NCBI GenBank assembly: GCA_028564925.1
Contig: CM053034.1
Span: 158,094,048-158,158,047, forward strand
Length of the DNA stretch: 64,000 nt
Origin: Lithobates sylvaticus
Taxonomy: Eukaryota; Chordata; Amphibia; Anura; Ranidae
Direction of reading: 5' to 3'
Part shown: positions 11,530-23,819 of the stretch, one piece after another
Layout: each line of letters opens with the position of its first letter
How positions within the stretch are numbered: the first letter of the stretch is position 1
Notes under the pieces: model-generated
The model's database searches: none
Told to the model about the DNA's origin: nothing
The model's input: only the letters and a program-made list of their open reading frames with translations
Program-made: the position numbers and the translations under genes

Positions 11530-12170
11530 GCAACACCTCTAACAATGCTAATGCAATGTTAACCTCTGGGCACTTAAACCCCCGTCCTAACCAGACCAAT
11601 TTTCAGCTTTCGGTGCTCTCACACTTTGAATGACAATTACTCAGACATGCAACACTGTACCCAAATTAAATTTTTGTCACACAAATAGAGCTTTCTTTTG
11701 GTGGTATTTAATCACCGCTGGGTTTTTTATTTTTTGCGCTATAAATCAAAAAATACAGAAAATTCGGTAAAAAAAAAAAATTCTTTGTTTCTATTAAAAT
11801 GTATGGAGTATTGGCAGAGTATTTTTTTTTTTTTTATAATGGCTTTGATTTTTATTTCTTTTTTAAAAGTAAACTGTTAATTTTATTTTATTTTTTTAAT
11901 TACAATTATTTGTAATCTCCCTGCTTGGTCCCTTTCACACGGGCTGTCGGATCAGGTTCGCCTGTCAGTTTTTCAGGTGGAACCTGATCGGACCCTTAGC
12001 AGGGATATGACGGTAAATAAGCAGGGATATGGCGGAAATAAAAGCAGTCACTTTAGTTAACCACTTTTCGACCGTGCTATAGATGAGACGTCTACAGCGT
12101 GGACGCCAGTTGCCGGGAGGGCGTCCCTGGACGTCCTGAAAAGCTGTGCCGTGGATGTAAAAGTGTTCCT
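11530..12170 (+). repeat. TTAACC-family dispersed repeat, partial copies
   Basis: From GTTAACCTCTGGGCACTTAA (11558) the sequence follows the family layout: TTTCAGCTTTCGGTGCT, TTTGAATGACAATTAC, ATAGAGCTTTCTTTTGGTGG, TTTTTGCGCTATAAA and A/T-rich runs. A second, opposite-facing end begins at 12058 (TTAACCACTTTTCGACCG). The 3' half of the first copy is replaced by unrelated sequence. Confidence 0.65.
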
Positions 12171-12620
12171 GGGCAAAAGAGAAACTGTTATATAATGTTT
12201 ACAACTCATTTTTGTCTCACTGTGTGAAGAATAAGGTTGCCTGAGTTGAGGTGCACTTTAATTCCTTTGGGTTTATTTAGTAAAGACAAAATTTAGTAAC
12301 CTATAGCAAACAATCCCAGATCCTTCATAGTGGATTGTCCCTCGGAATGCATGCAAAATTAATTTGCACTGATGATAGTATTGGGTCATCTGAAAAAGTT
12401 TGTGGGGTGATTTAATAGTTCAAATTCTGGGAACCTCACCCTATTCTGAGAAATTCATGTGTTCTCCACTATTGCAATATAAAGAACAGGCTGTGTGACT
12501 ACTTATTGAATGTCTCTTGTAATGGGTCATATATTCTCATCTAGTCTAAATTGGAGGTTCCTCGTAATGCAACAAAGCTCATTCACTTTTTTTCTTTTGT
12601 TTGTGAGACATTATCCTTAA

Positions 12621-12896
<276 letters not shown>

Positions 12897-13195
12897 TAGG
12901 CAAGGCTTCAGGTTTTTATGTTAGTGTCTTAGGTGATGGTCATGTTGGTGCAATGTCGGCATGAAAAGGTAGCTAGCTTCTCAACGGTTCCATCTCGGAT
13001 TAGGAAACATGCTTTTTCCAGATCCATTTTCCTTCGGCTTTTCTACACTCAGCGGAATGACACCTGGACCCCGCTCTAGACAAGTGGGGAGGGTCTGTAA
13101 CATGAGATAAAGTAAAGATTGGGTGCTACAACCCAGCAGAATAAGGAGATCTTCCAGAGCTACCAGGTGCAGAAATGCAGTCGCACAGTTGCAAT

Positions 13196-13448
13196 AACAA
13201 TCATGAAAAGAGATAATCCGCATCTCATTGCTTGCCTTTTAAAGTCTACAAATTGTATTAGTTCTCCATAAAAGACAGTGTCCATACAGCAGATGTTAAC
13301 GTGTTTCAGCCTTGTGGGCCTTGTTTACAACCTGAACAAGGCCTACAATGCTCAAAAGCGTTAACATCTGCTGTCGGGACACTGTCTTTTATGACTAATA
13401 AATTTTAAAGAGCAATCAAGGAGTTGCGGATCATCTCTTTTCATGACT
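13196..13448. repeat. Foldback repeat, arms of about 120 bp
   Basis: The left arm (TGAAAAGAGATAATCCGCAT; AAAAGACAGTGTCCATACAG; CAGATGTTAACG) is the reverse complement of the right arm (CGTTAACATCTGCTGTCGGG; GACACTGTCTTTTATGAC; GCGGATCATCTCTTTTCATG). The short loop around 13310-13350 carries GGCCTTGTTTACAACCTGAA. No coding content; probably a nonautonomous element nested in the DIRS relic. Confidence 0.7.
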
Positions 13449-13595
13449 GTAACATGAGACCCTGTGCGGTAATATATTGTGTTACTGACCAGTAGGGTGC
13501 TATACAGGGTCCAGGGCAGTGATCCTCAGCCAAAGAGTCGAGCCCCTGAAGGCCCTTGTGTAAGAGCCTGCCGCAGTGGGTTAAAATTAGTCACC

Positions 13596-14460
13596 TGTAT
13601 TGCAACACCTCTAACAATGCTAATGCAATGTTAACCACTGGGCACTTAAACCCCCTTCCTGACCAAGCCATTTTTCAGCTTTCATCGCTGTTGCATTTTG
13701 AATGACAATTGCGCGGTCATGCAACAATGCACCCAAATAAAATTTTCCTCACAGATAGAGCTTTATTTTGGTGGTATTTGATCACCTCTGCGGTTTTTAT
13801 TTCTTGCGCCATAAAAAAAAGAAGGGGGGCAAATTTGAAAAAACGCAATATTTTTTACTTTTTATTATAATAAATATCTAATTTTTATTTTTATTTTTTT
13901 TTAAACAAATTTTTTCCTCAGTTTAGGCCGATACGTATTCTTCATATTTTTGGTAAAAAAAAATCACAATAAGCGTATATTGATTGGTTTGCGCAAAAGT
14001 TATAGCGTCTACAAAATAGGGGATAGATTTATAGCATTTTTTTTTTTTTTTATTTTTTTACTAGTAATGGCGGCGATCTGCAATTTTTATCGTGACTGCA
14101 ATATTGCGGCGGACATATCGGACACTTTTGACACATTTTTGGGACCATTCACATTTATACAGCGATCCGTGCGATAAAAATGCATTGATTACTGTATAAA
14201 TGTGACTGGCAGGGATTAACACTAGGGGGTGCTGCAGGGTTTTATATGTTCCCTATGTGAGTGATTCTAACTGTGGGGGGAGGGGACCGATCGGTGTCCC
14301 TATGTACAAGGGACACACCATCGGTCTCCTCTCCTCTGACAGGACGTGGATCTGTGTGTTTACACACACAGATCCAGGTCTTGCTCAGTTACTGGGCAAT
14401 CGCGGACATCGCGGCCGCCGGGCACGCGCATTGGGTCCCCCCAAAAGCATTCCTTTCACC
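13596..14460 (+). repeat. TTAACC-family dispersed repeat copy
   Basis: Starts near GTTAACCACTGGGCACTTAA and follows the same order as the copies at 11.5 and 47.0 kb: TTTGAATGACAATTGCGCGG, ATAGAGCTTTATTTTGGTGG, GCGCAAAAGTTATAGCG, GGCGGCGATCTGCAATTTTT, then a GC-rich right half. It lies inside the DIRS-like relic, so it is younger than that relic. Short open frames in it look accidental. Confidence 0.75.
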
Positions 14461-15831
14461 AATTTTGGACCTCGGGCTCCAAGTCCAAACCCCAGTCCCA
14501 GTTTCATAACAAATCATGGACTCCAAAAGCTGCTAAGCTGGAGAACATGTTCTCTTGAAGAGACGCCCCACTTGTTTGGGTGGGGGGAACATTTGCAGTC
14601 CTTTACAGACTGCAAATATTGGCAGGTAGATTTCCACAGCTGTCTCCAGGAGAGTAGGCTCTTCATCCTTTTTCAGAGCCCAATTGTTTCACATTCCTTG
14701 ATGTGTGTCTTTGGGCAATGTGTATTGTTCCACCGGTAAGGACTCTGATTCAGTGGGACCTCAACTTGGTACTTTCTGCATTGCAGAAATCTCTATTTGA
14801 TCCCATCTGGGATATTCCTTTCGCCCTCCTGGCACACTTGACTCGCAGCGTTTCAGAATTGGCTTCTCTTTAATGTAAGGAACCATTCCTGGTGTTCCAC
14901 CGTGACAAGGTGGTTCTGCAGCCTCAGCTGTCTTTCTATCTATGTTGGTTCCTTCGTTACACCTCAATCAGGGCATTGTGTTGCTGACTTTGACGCAAAC
15001 CTCAGATGTTAGGGGGCAAGGCTCTTCACATTTTCGATATGGTTTGTGCCATCATGTGTTACCTGAAGTTAACTGCTGCAATTTGTCAGATGCTTCCCAA
15101 AGGCCCAAGGGGAGGGGTCACACAGCTTCCATATCTTCTATTTATCTATCTTCTATTTATTTCTCAATGGGTCCGTCAACCTATTTCTCAAGGTTATTGT
15201 CTAAAGGGCAGAGTTACACCATTTTTAGTGGCAGCTTATTCTTCCATGAGTGCTGGTGCTTCTTGGGCTATTCAACATCAGCCTCAAGTTTGTAAATGTA
15301 TGAACTGAAGATCATGTAGCGGCTTTAGAGTTTTGCCAAGTAAATGATAAGCTGCTGAGGACCCCTGCCTTTGTTTGCCATGTTTTGCAGACTGCTGCAT
15401 TAGGTTCAAACTTGTTTTTTGTTTAGTAGTTGTGGGCCATTTTGCCCTCTCATATTCAGTGCTTTTGGGACATCTATATTTCATGGATATGAAGATGCTC
15501 TGTGTCATGTGATTTATGATAAAGAAAATTTAATTTTTATATGAAATCCTTTTCTTGAAGTACATAGGGGGACACTGAGAAAATACTTCCTTTTCATGGC
15601 TTGCTACAAAAACTGATGCCTCGCCTAGCTGGGTGCGGTTATGCTTAGAGTATTTCCTGTCTTTTTGCCAGTGTCAAATTACCTGAAGGTGGCAGCATAA
15701 CCCTATTGTCCTATATATGACTATCCTCTGTGTCCTACCTAGGATGTACTCCAAGAAAATGTTTTTTTACAGGCAACCCAAAATTCAATTTTTATATCCA
15801 TTAACTGAACAATGTTTTACTTATCTTGCAG

Positions 15832-15915
15832 ATTGATGATGGTAGCGGTATGAAGAGAGAGACAACTGTTGACGATTTGATCAAAATAGTGGAAGAGCTA
15901 ACCAGGATTCACTGA
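15832..15915 (+). CDS. DDB1: DDB1 last coding exon with stop
   Basis: After a CTTGCAG acceptor the exon reads [20 protein letters not shown], then EELTRIH and TGA at 15913-15915. Human DDB1 ends in the same ELTRIH. The last exon therefore marks the end of the protein; what follows on the plus strand is 3'UTR. Confidence 0.97.
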   Translation: MDDGSGMKRETTVDDLIKIVEELTRIH

Positions 15916-16475
15916 TTCTGACCCTCTCCTTCATGTTTACCCCTTAGGCTTCTCCAATATCCTTTGTGGGAGTAGCCTTTGTTGGCCTGATGGACAGTGA
16001 GATCAGCTTGCATTAATCCTGTCAGTGCCTATAGAGGGAATACCTTGTTATGCAGCTCATCTGGCAGTTATATATTTTGCGTCTAGAATTGGCCAGTGAG
16101 GGGCTTATACCATCAAATGGAAATGTGTGTATTTGTACAGGTTATTAAACCCAACCCTCCCCCCCCCCCCCCCCCCCACTACCCCCAACATCCTCTTTCT
16201 GTGCTGAAAGCTGTCCCTTATGTTTTTTTTATTAATTGCATTGTGAAGAGGGGTTTCTTTCCCCAAGAACTTTCTGCATAGCTGGCGTGAACTGTGGCAT
16301 CAGAGCCTGTGCAGAAACCAGGCATGTGACGTCATCTGCAGCAACTGTGGGGGTTTTTCACATGCAAGTTGGTGTTCTAAAGCAGTGTCCCTCCCTCCAG
16401 TTCCTGTGGGCAAACAGTAAAAAGGAGAAGGTTATTTTTTGACATTTTAGGAAATAAATTAGACTGGAAATACAA
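15916..16475 (+). other. DDB1: DDB1 3' untranslated region (extent inferred)
   Basis: From the stop codon the sequence is unbroken by recognised repeats apart from a C-run at about 16158-16177. An AATAAA at 16453-16458 is the first good polyadenylation signal, followed by a T-rich stretch. A further AATAAA near 16703 could serve as an alternative. The end is a guess that RNA data would settle. Confidence 0.55.
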
Positions 16476-17760
16476 TTTCTTTAAAGCTTTTTATTGTAAG
16501 CACTTGGGCATGATGATATTCTCAAAGTGTTTGCTTGGGATGTTTGTGGAATGGCTTGTACTCTAGTTGGTTTATGTTGTATGCAGTGAAATATGTGCTT
16601 ACTTAGTAAGGTAGTGATGACAAGCAAAATACAGTAACAATCAGAAAAAATTAGAATAGGGTGAAATCTCATGCTATCTTTGCTTTTTGCACCATCTTAC
16701 TAAATAAACCAACTTAAACCTTCTTTATTAAATTGAGTACAAAGGGTGGAGGAAGTTCCAATAGCAGCCAATCCTTCCAGCTGTAATTTCTCTATCTTAA
16801 ATGATTTGGCACTAAATTAAAGTCTGATTAATCCCCATGGGGAAAACACTAGTGGGTGCACGGACACTGAAAAGGCTATTGACAAAAATCAATAGTATTT
16901 GACCTAGAGTATGTACATTTTACTACAGCCCTTGTGGTCGCAATAGGGCTTGTTTACTCTGTCGGATAATCCAAACCATGTTCTGTTATTTTGATTATGG
17001 GTTGTATAAATGTGTATTCATTCCTGAAATCTTAAAATCAGATAAAACTAAGCCAAGCCCAGATAAGTACGCAGCGCTTTAAGTGTTCAGGACTGCATCA
17101 ATGTTATGCAGTTGACAAAAATAAATAAAAAACAGAATGACGTTGAGACTTTATGCTTGTGGTATATTTAAGGCTTTGCCACCCCATGATAGCACTGAAA
17201 AAAGCTATTACCTTTTAAAAGATATATACAATCTATGTTGAATTCAAGTTAAATGGAATGGAAGGCAAGACCGCCTAAGCACAGATAATGACTTGAACCT
17301 GTACTCGATTGTTAACAAAATGCTATATAGTTTTGCTCGGTTAGGTTAAAAGATGGTAATAGAGGGACTGAAACCCTTTTTAAGAGAAAATGCTGATTCA
17401 GACTCCCTTCAGTGATGACACGTCTTAAAGGAAAACTGTACTTGGGAACATGTAGCCAGTTATTGCTAACCATCCCTTCCCAAAAGGATTTTCCTGATTT
17501 CATGATGGTCAAGTAGGTAGCCTCAGTACTTTTTAGCCTTGCTTACCCTGGGCACACATTCAAATTAGGAGTTTGATGTTTGATTCAATGAACCAAAACG
17601 ACAGCCTGCAGGTACCTAACATTGTCAAGAAGTTAGCAGTGGGAGGCCATATTTCTTTCTCAGTAAGGGTATACTTGAAGTCCATCGACTTAGTTGAATG
17701 TACTCTGCTGAAGTTTAGGATCAGAGTTTGGACTGGCTGATCATTTCCTTTGGTGGAGAT
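16476..17760. other. No gene or clear repeat recognised
   Basis: This 1.3-kb stretch downstream of DDB1 is A/T-rich single-copy-looking DNA. I see no long frame, splice-bounded conserved exon or terminal repeat. From 17760 to 18550 there are only short pieces resembling the ends of dispersed elements (AGGGGTGCTCAACATTTTGA near 17780; AAGGCTGCTTTTACACTGAT near 18252). Confidence 0.5.
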
Positions 17761-18872
17761 GTGACTAAGCCTAGGCCAGGGGTGCTCAACATTTTGAAGC
17801 TCAATGCGGTTGTATACCCCGCTTGGTGATTTTTACCTACAGGTAAGCCTATGATGCTTAGCATATTGAAGATTGTAAACAGTCAGGATCATCATTTTCG
17901 ATGGGACCAATCCCCACTGAATGTTTAATCACAAAAAGAGTGGATGACACCTAGTTTGAACACTAGCTTTTTTTAACTTTTTACAAGGACTCTGTCCGCC
18001 TGCCACTGCTGAAAAAGACAATGGAGAGGATCGGTTACTGTATGGCACCCCTCCTGTCCAAATGTAAAACTGAATGTGACAGGGTGAACCACACGGTCCC
18101 CTGGGAGCATTGGGCGAGGTTGCTGTTGCGACCCCTGATACTACACCAGTGGGTGGGGGGTGTGGTAAAACCTGTCTCAACTATGGGGTTTTAACCACCA
18201 ACCCCCCCAACCGCAAATGTAAATGTGCTCTTCCTGTCCTGAACCACCTATAAGGCTGCTTTTACACTGATGTGCATAGCGTGTGCAGCACAGAGCTCCT
18301 GCGGGTTAGCTGCGCTTTGGCATAGACTTCTTCTATTATATCTTGCCTAGACCTTCACAAAATTGTAGCACTGAAAGGACCCTGTAGCAGCATTTTGTCA
18401 GCCATTTTGTTATGTTGCTTTTTGCTAGCATTCCATTACACATTTGAATAAAGATCCATATGAAAAGAAGAATTGCTAATCAGGTCAAAAGGTGTTGCAT
18501 TTGTTTTCATTTTCTAATTTGCACTAGAAGAAATAAAGATAGTCCTTGCTTATTGTAACACTTGAGTTATGTATTCTCAGTGTCAGAATTCACAAGACAG
18601 CCCAGCCGCTGCTTTCTATGGGGGCTACAGAAAGGAATTTTTATTTGTGGAATGAATCAATTGGGGGGAGGGGGGGGGAGACTTTGCTGTCATTGTACTC
18701 CAGTTTTTTTTTTTGTTTGTTTAACTGCTTCAATCAAAATTTAAAGAAGGTCACCTTTTGTAACAAGTTAGATGCATCGGCCCATGCTCATAGCTAGCTG
18801 GGGATCTTCGGCGCCCCCCTCCAGCTGTCATAATCTGCAAAAAATGCGGGAGGAGTGGATTGGCGAATCCTT

Positions 18873-19195
18873 TTTTTATTGGGACAACTTGTGTTTTGCT
18901 TAGTGTAGTGCTAAAAGGACATCTTGAGTTTCTGATGTTTTGGTTTTTATAGAAAGGCAAATCCATTTTGCACTACAAGTGCAAAGTGCACTTGGAAGTG
19001 CAGTCGCTGTAGATCCGAGGGGGAAATGCAAGGAAAATAAAAACAGCATTTTAGCTTGCACATGTTTGGATGATAAAATCATCAAAGCTTCCCCTCGTTT
19101 CATATCTACTACTCAGATTTACAGCGACTGCACTTTCGTTGCACTTTGCAAGTGTAGTTTGCACTTGTAGTGCAAAGTGGATTTGCCTTTCGTAA
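18873..19195. mobile_element. Foldback MITE with GGCAAATCC-TTTGCACTAC arms
   Basis: The left arm (AAAGGCAAATCCATTTTGCA, CACTACAAGTGCAAAGTGCA from 18952) is the reverse complement of the right arm (CACTTGTAGTGCAAAGTGGA, TTTGCCTTTC to 19192). Upstream, 18879-18926 carries a 46-bp block repeated without change at 26734-26780, so the family extends to about 18873. The right edge abuts the LINE at 19196. Confidence 0.7.
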
Positions 19196-21450
19196 ATAAT
19201 CCCCTAGATCTACTGATTACCAACAATACAGACCTGATCACTGATGTGGAAATAAGGGGCAATTTAGGAAACTGCAATCACAGGTCAATTGGCTTCAGTA
19301 TAAATCACACAAATTGGAAACATAAGGGGAATACAAAGACACTGAATTTCAAAAGAGCTAACTTCCCTAAACTATGAACCATGCTAGAAGGCATAAATTG
19401 GGATAAAATCATAGGAGCAAAGAACAGGGAGGACAGATGGGTTCGCTTTAAGAGCATATTAAATAAGGGCATTAGGCAGTGCATCCCATTGGGTAATAAT
19501 TTTAAAAGCGCGAACAAAAGTCCTGGATGGCTTAACTCCAATGTAAAAATGCATATAAAAGCAAAGAAGGCCTTCATAAAATATAAGGTTGAGGGATCAT
19601 CATCAGCATTCAGACTTTATAAAGAATGCAACAAGAAATGTAAGGGGGCAATTGGGGCGGCTAAGATGGAACACAAAAGACACATGGGGGAGAGCAAAAA
19701 AATCCCTAGAAATTCTTTAAGTATGTAAACAGTAAAAAAGGAGGACAGACCATCTTGGCCCCATAAAGAATGAGGCAAGACATCTGGTTACAAAGAATGG
19801 GGAGGTGGCGAAGGTATTGAATTTATTCTCCTCAGTCTTCACGAGGGAATCGGGGGAGCTTTAGTAACCAAAACTGCAGTGTTTTATCCTCATGACACAT
19901 CACAGGAAGTACCCTCATGGCTAACAGAATTAGAATTGAACTTGGGGAAACTTAACACTAATAACTCACTGGAACGGATGGCTTGTAGCCAAGGGTACTT
20001 GGGGAACTCAGTCAAGTAATTGCCAGACCATTGTTCCTAATTTTTACTGACTGGAATGATACCAGCGGATTGGAGAAAAGCCAATGTAGCACCAATATTT
20101 AAAAATGGCCCAAAATACATCCCTGGGAATTACAGATCAGTTGGCCTAAAATCAATAGTATGCAAGCTCTTGGAGGGGATGATAAGGGACTCTATACAAG
20201 ATTTTAGTGATGAAACCGGTATCATTAGCAGTAATCAGCATGGATTCATGAAAAATTGTTCTTGCCAAACCAATCTAGTAACCTTCTATGAGGAGGTGAG
20301 TTGCCATCTAGTTAAAGGAAGGCCTGTAGACGTGGTGTATCTGGATTTTGCAAAAGCATTTGACACAGTTCCCCATAAACGTTTACTGTACCAAATAAGT
20401 GCCATTGGCATTGATCCATAGGGTGAGTACATGGATTGAAACCTGGCTACAAGGGTGAGTTCAGAGGGTGGTGATAAATGGGGAATACTCAGAATGGTCA
20501 GGGGTCCCACAGGGTTCTGTGCTGGAAGCAATACTATTTAATTTGTTCGTAAACAACCTGGAGGGTGGGGTAAACGGCTCAATCTCTGTATTTGCGGACA
20601 ATACTAAGCAGGGCAATAACTTCTCAGCAGGATGTGGAAACCTTGCAAGAAGATCTGAACAAATTAATGGGGTGGGCAACTACATGGCAAATGAGGTTTA
20701 ATGTAAAATAATGCAACTGGGTGGCAAAAATATGAATGCAATCTATACACTGGGGGAATTTAGGATGGAAAAGGACCTGGGGGTCCTAGTAGATGATAGC
20801 AGCAGCTTGGCATTGCATGCCAGTGCTGAGCCTAACAAAGCAAACAGAAAATTGGCATGCATTAAAAAAGGATCAACTCCAGGGATAAAGCGATAATTCT
20901 TCCGCTCGACAAGACTCTGGTCCGGCTGCACCTAGAGTATGCTGTCCAGTTCTGGGCACCAGTCCTCAGGAAGGATGTACTGGAAATGGAGCGAGTACAA
21001 AGTAGGGCAACAAAGCTAATAAAGGGTCTGGAGTATATTGGTTATGAAGAAATGTTGCGAGCACTGAACTTATTCTCTCTGGAGAAGAGACGCCTGAGAA
21101 GGGGATATGATTTAAGTTTACAAATACTGTACTGGTGACCCCACAATAGGCATAAAACTTTTTCGCAAAAGGGCGTTTAACAAGACGCGTGGCCACTCAT
21201 TAAAATTAGAAGAAAGGAGTTTTAACCTTAAACTACATAGAAGGTTCTTTACTGTAAGAGCGGCAAGGATGTGGAATTCCCTTCCACAGGTGGTCTTGGC
21301 GGGGGGCATCGATTTGTTTTTCGAAACTATTAGATAAGCACCTGAACGACCACAACATACAGGGATATACAAGGTTACACTGACATATAATCACACACAT
21401 AGGTTGGGCTTGTGTCTTTTTTTCAACCTCACCTACTATGTAACTATGTA
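19196..21450 (+). pseudogene. CR1-like LINE, 5'-truncated and broken
   Basis: The pieces in order are the end of the endonuclease (LDLLITNNTDLITDVEIRGN), a linker, and RT motifs (MIPADWRKANVAPIFKNG, NYRSVGLKSIVCKLLEGMI, VVYLDFAKAFDTVPHKRL, WSGVPQGSVL). The YADD-type box reads FADNTK, with the second catalytic Asp replaced by Asn. The C-terminal part (TLEYAVQFWAPVL, LFSLEKRRLRRG, ARMWNSLPQVV) is in other frames. The tail has TTCAACCTCACCTACTATG, shared with the minus-strand tail at 45.56 kb. Multiple frameshifts and stops: a dead copy. CR1 versus L2 within the clade is not settled. Confidence 0.88.
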
Positions 21451-22431
21451 AAAAGGAAAAAAAAGTGCATCTGGAACTCATCAAAAACACGCATGTAGAA
21501 ACACTTCCGGAACAAATCTGGAGGACTTTTTTGCGGTGTGAACTAGCTCTAAGGACCCATTCACACTACATGCAGTGCACTGTTAAAGTAGGTCATATGG
21601 GTTCCAGTGTCATAGATCACACTAGTGCAGTGCTTTCCAGGGGAAAAATAGTGCAACATGCTGCTTTTTTCCTGCTCAGAACTTTACTGGAACGTAGTAA
21701 AAAGCATAAAAAAATCTAAAATGTACTGGACCCCAGTACAGTGGGAGAAAAAAAGCATCTTGAATGCATCCGGAAACACACTGGGACGCATTGAAAACGT
21801 GCATGCAGAAACTGATCTGGAGGATCTGTCCGGAACAGCCACTCAAATAGAAAAAAAAAAAGTACTTTAAAGCGAACATAAGCAGAAAAGTGCCTGCAGT
21901 CACCTTGAGACATATACAAGCATTCTCTGATACACTCAAATTCTCAGGACACTCTAATCTGAACTTTCTAAATTTCTTGTTTGCTGAAGGCTAGCTCACC
22001 CCACATGCACCTTCTGAGGTGGCTCATAATATTGGCGGTCCTACAGGGGTGTGGACAGCAGGGATGAGAACTGGACTTTGACACACTGACTCCCCTATAT
22101 TCCCAATGAGAAAACATCTTCCCAATGGAAAAGCTTCAATAAAAACCCGTCATTCCAGTCAACATCTTAAAAGTTTTTTGTCTGGAATTCCTTTTTTAAA
22201 TTTGAAAGTGCTGCTGATATGGCTTGACAGCCGAGACCTAATGGCTTATTTAGCAACCAATTTTGTCCCAAGGGTTGTTCAATGATTACTTAGTCTTTTT
22301 TACAAGCACTCAAGGGCACATTTTGCCTTAAAAACCGTGACCCAACAAGCATGTAAGAACGTCATTCCCCAAAAAAATAGGATTTTTGTGTTTTATGCAA
22401 AATGCTTTTCAAGTCCATTGAGGAACAGAGG

Positions 22432-22783
22432 TGTCAGGGCTGGGCTCAGCCCTTCCTTCTCAAACCTTGCCACTCAGCTGTTGGCTAATTTCCAGCTTCT
22501 TTCTCTCCTCATTGACTCACCTGTTGATGATACCCTGCTCGTCAGTCCTGCCTACTTAAGCCATCCCGCCCAGATGATCTTTGCCTTGGTCACATCTCTA
22601 GAGACTCTCCTGCGTTCTTGTTAAAGACTTGCTTGGCTGACATTCCTTCTTTCTACAGTTCCTGCTTGCTGTTCTACTACGCTCATCTCTGGCTCGTTTT
22701 GACTACGTTTACTTGGTTTACCTTTTTATTATTATTAAACAAGTGTGATTTAACTGTACTTCTGTCTCTCATGGTTTCTGACA
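22432..22783 (+). repeat. Solo LTR with 5-bp target duplication
   Basis: The 352-bp segment starts TGTCAGGGCT and ends TTTCTGACA. It is flanked by AGAGG on both sides (22427-22431 and 22784-22788), a perfect 5-bp target duplication. Inside are TACTTAAG, a possible TATA-like box, and an A/T-rich 3' part. No internal gag or pol lies beside it, so it is a recombined solo LTR of a retrotransposon or retrovirus-like element. Relatively young by its clean duplication. Confidence 0.82.
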
Positions 22784-22924
22784 AGAGGAATATTTTAACC
22801 TTCAGGTTTTACTGCTGGACTGGACAACTAAGAAAAAAATCTGCAGGCGAGACCGGGATAACCATTTCCTATATACCAGCATGCCTCAGTTTTGTAGGAA
22901 AGCAATACCAAGAATAATATTCTA

Positions 22925-23050
22925 AAGAGGATTGGGACTCCAAGAAAACTATTTTAGGGTAAAGACAAAAATATTACTTGCTTTCTTGTCCATTAAAGGA
23001 TACAGGAAGACTTTCAGTATGTCCAGACCCCATTCCCTTCTTCTAGGTCA
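22925..23050. repeat. Possible DIRS-type terminal fragment
   Basis: GGACTCCAAGAAAACTATTT resembles the right tip of the DIRS-like relics (TACTCCAAGAAAATG). It is followed by TTTCTTGTCCATTAAAGGAT, which resembles the left-tip complement. The juxtaposition looks like a terminal or internal-junction scrap of another DIRS-type relic; support is weak. Confidence 0.35.
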
Positions 23051-23651
23051 GCCAAAGCTGACCATCGAATACCTGGCCAAGGGGCTCTCCTAAAGAAAGA
23101 CACCCCTCCTCCCCAGGGGCAGGAAGGAACCTAAGGGCCACACATCCTCCCTCTAGACGTCAGGGCAATCTCAAACTCATACCCTTCATCTTAGTGAGAA
23201 AAAAAACACACACAAGGTAAAGTGGAGGAAAATAAATAAATAGCTGTGCACTGGCAGGGCCCTGAGGCCTGGAAGACAAAAATTGCCCTGGACTTGGCCA
23301 AAAGGTGCAGAAAGTGTGTGGAGCTGTGACCATGTGACGTTTCAAATGGGGTCCCACACCCAAGTGTTACTAAGAGCCACCCCTAGGATGACCACTCCCA
23401 TGGGGCACAGAAACCACAGACTCGCTCTGCCTTCCCAGCCCATGGCCAGATAAGGTAAATCCACTAAAAAAATCAGGAGGAACTGGGCTCTTCCAGTTTT
23501 ACCGTTACTCACTCTCAGGCCCCCACAGCCTGCGGGCACCTCAATTTCTTTTCCAGCCAGGACTAACCTTCCAAGCCCCTATCACTCCAGCAGAGGTACA
23601 TAGCCAGCCACTCCAGCTCAGGTCAAGCCAGAATGACAGCACAGCACGCCT

Positions 23652-23709
23652 ACTGGACACTGATCAGAACAGATACTATACTTGATCTTAGCCAAAAGAC
23701 AGAGATGTT
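23652..23709 (-). pseudogene. U2 snRNA-like 5' fragment
   Basis: On the minus strand this reads TTTTGGCTAAGATCAAGTAT then AGTATCTGTTCTGATCAGTG, almost the first 55 nt of U2 snRNA (which has CCTTTTGGCTAAGATCAAGT and GTAGTATCTGTTCTTATCAG). The branch-site-recognition part of U2 (GTAGTA) is visible as ATAGTA. After about 55 nt the match stops and unrelated sequence follows. It is a truncated copy, not a functional snRNA: the Sm site and 3' stem-loops are absent. Confidence 0.85.
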
Positions 23710-23819
23710 TGTATAACCCAAACCACATCCAAACAATGGAGAGAAATTTTCTTTTGGTAAACTGGAGTTGGGCAGAGGGACAAAAGAAAAATGTCCTGAT
23801 TGAGTTGAAAGGCAGAGAA

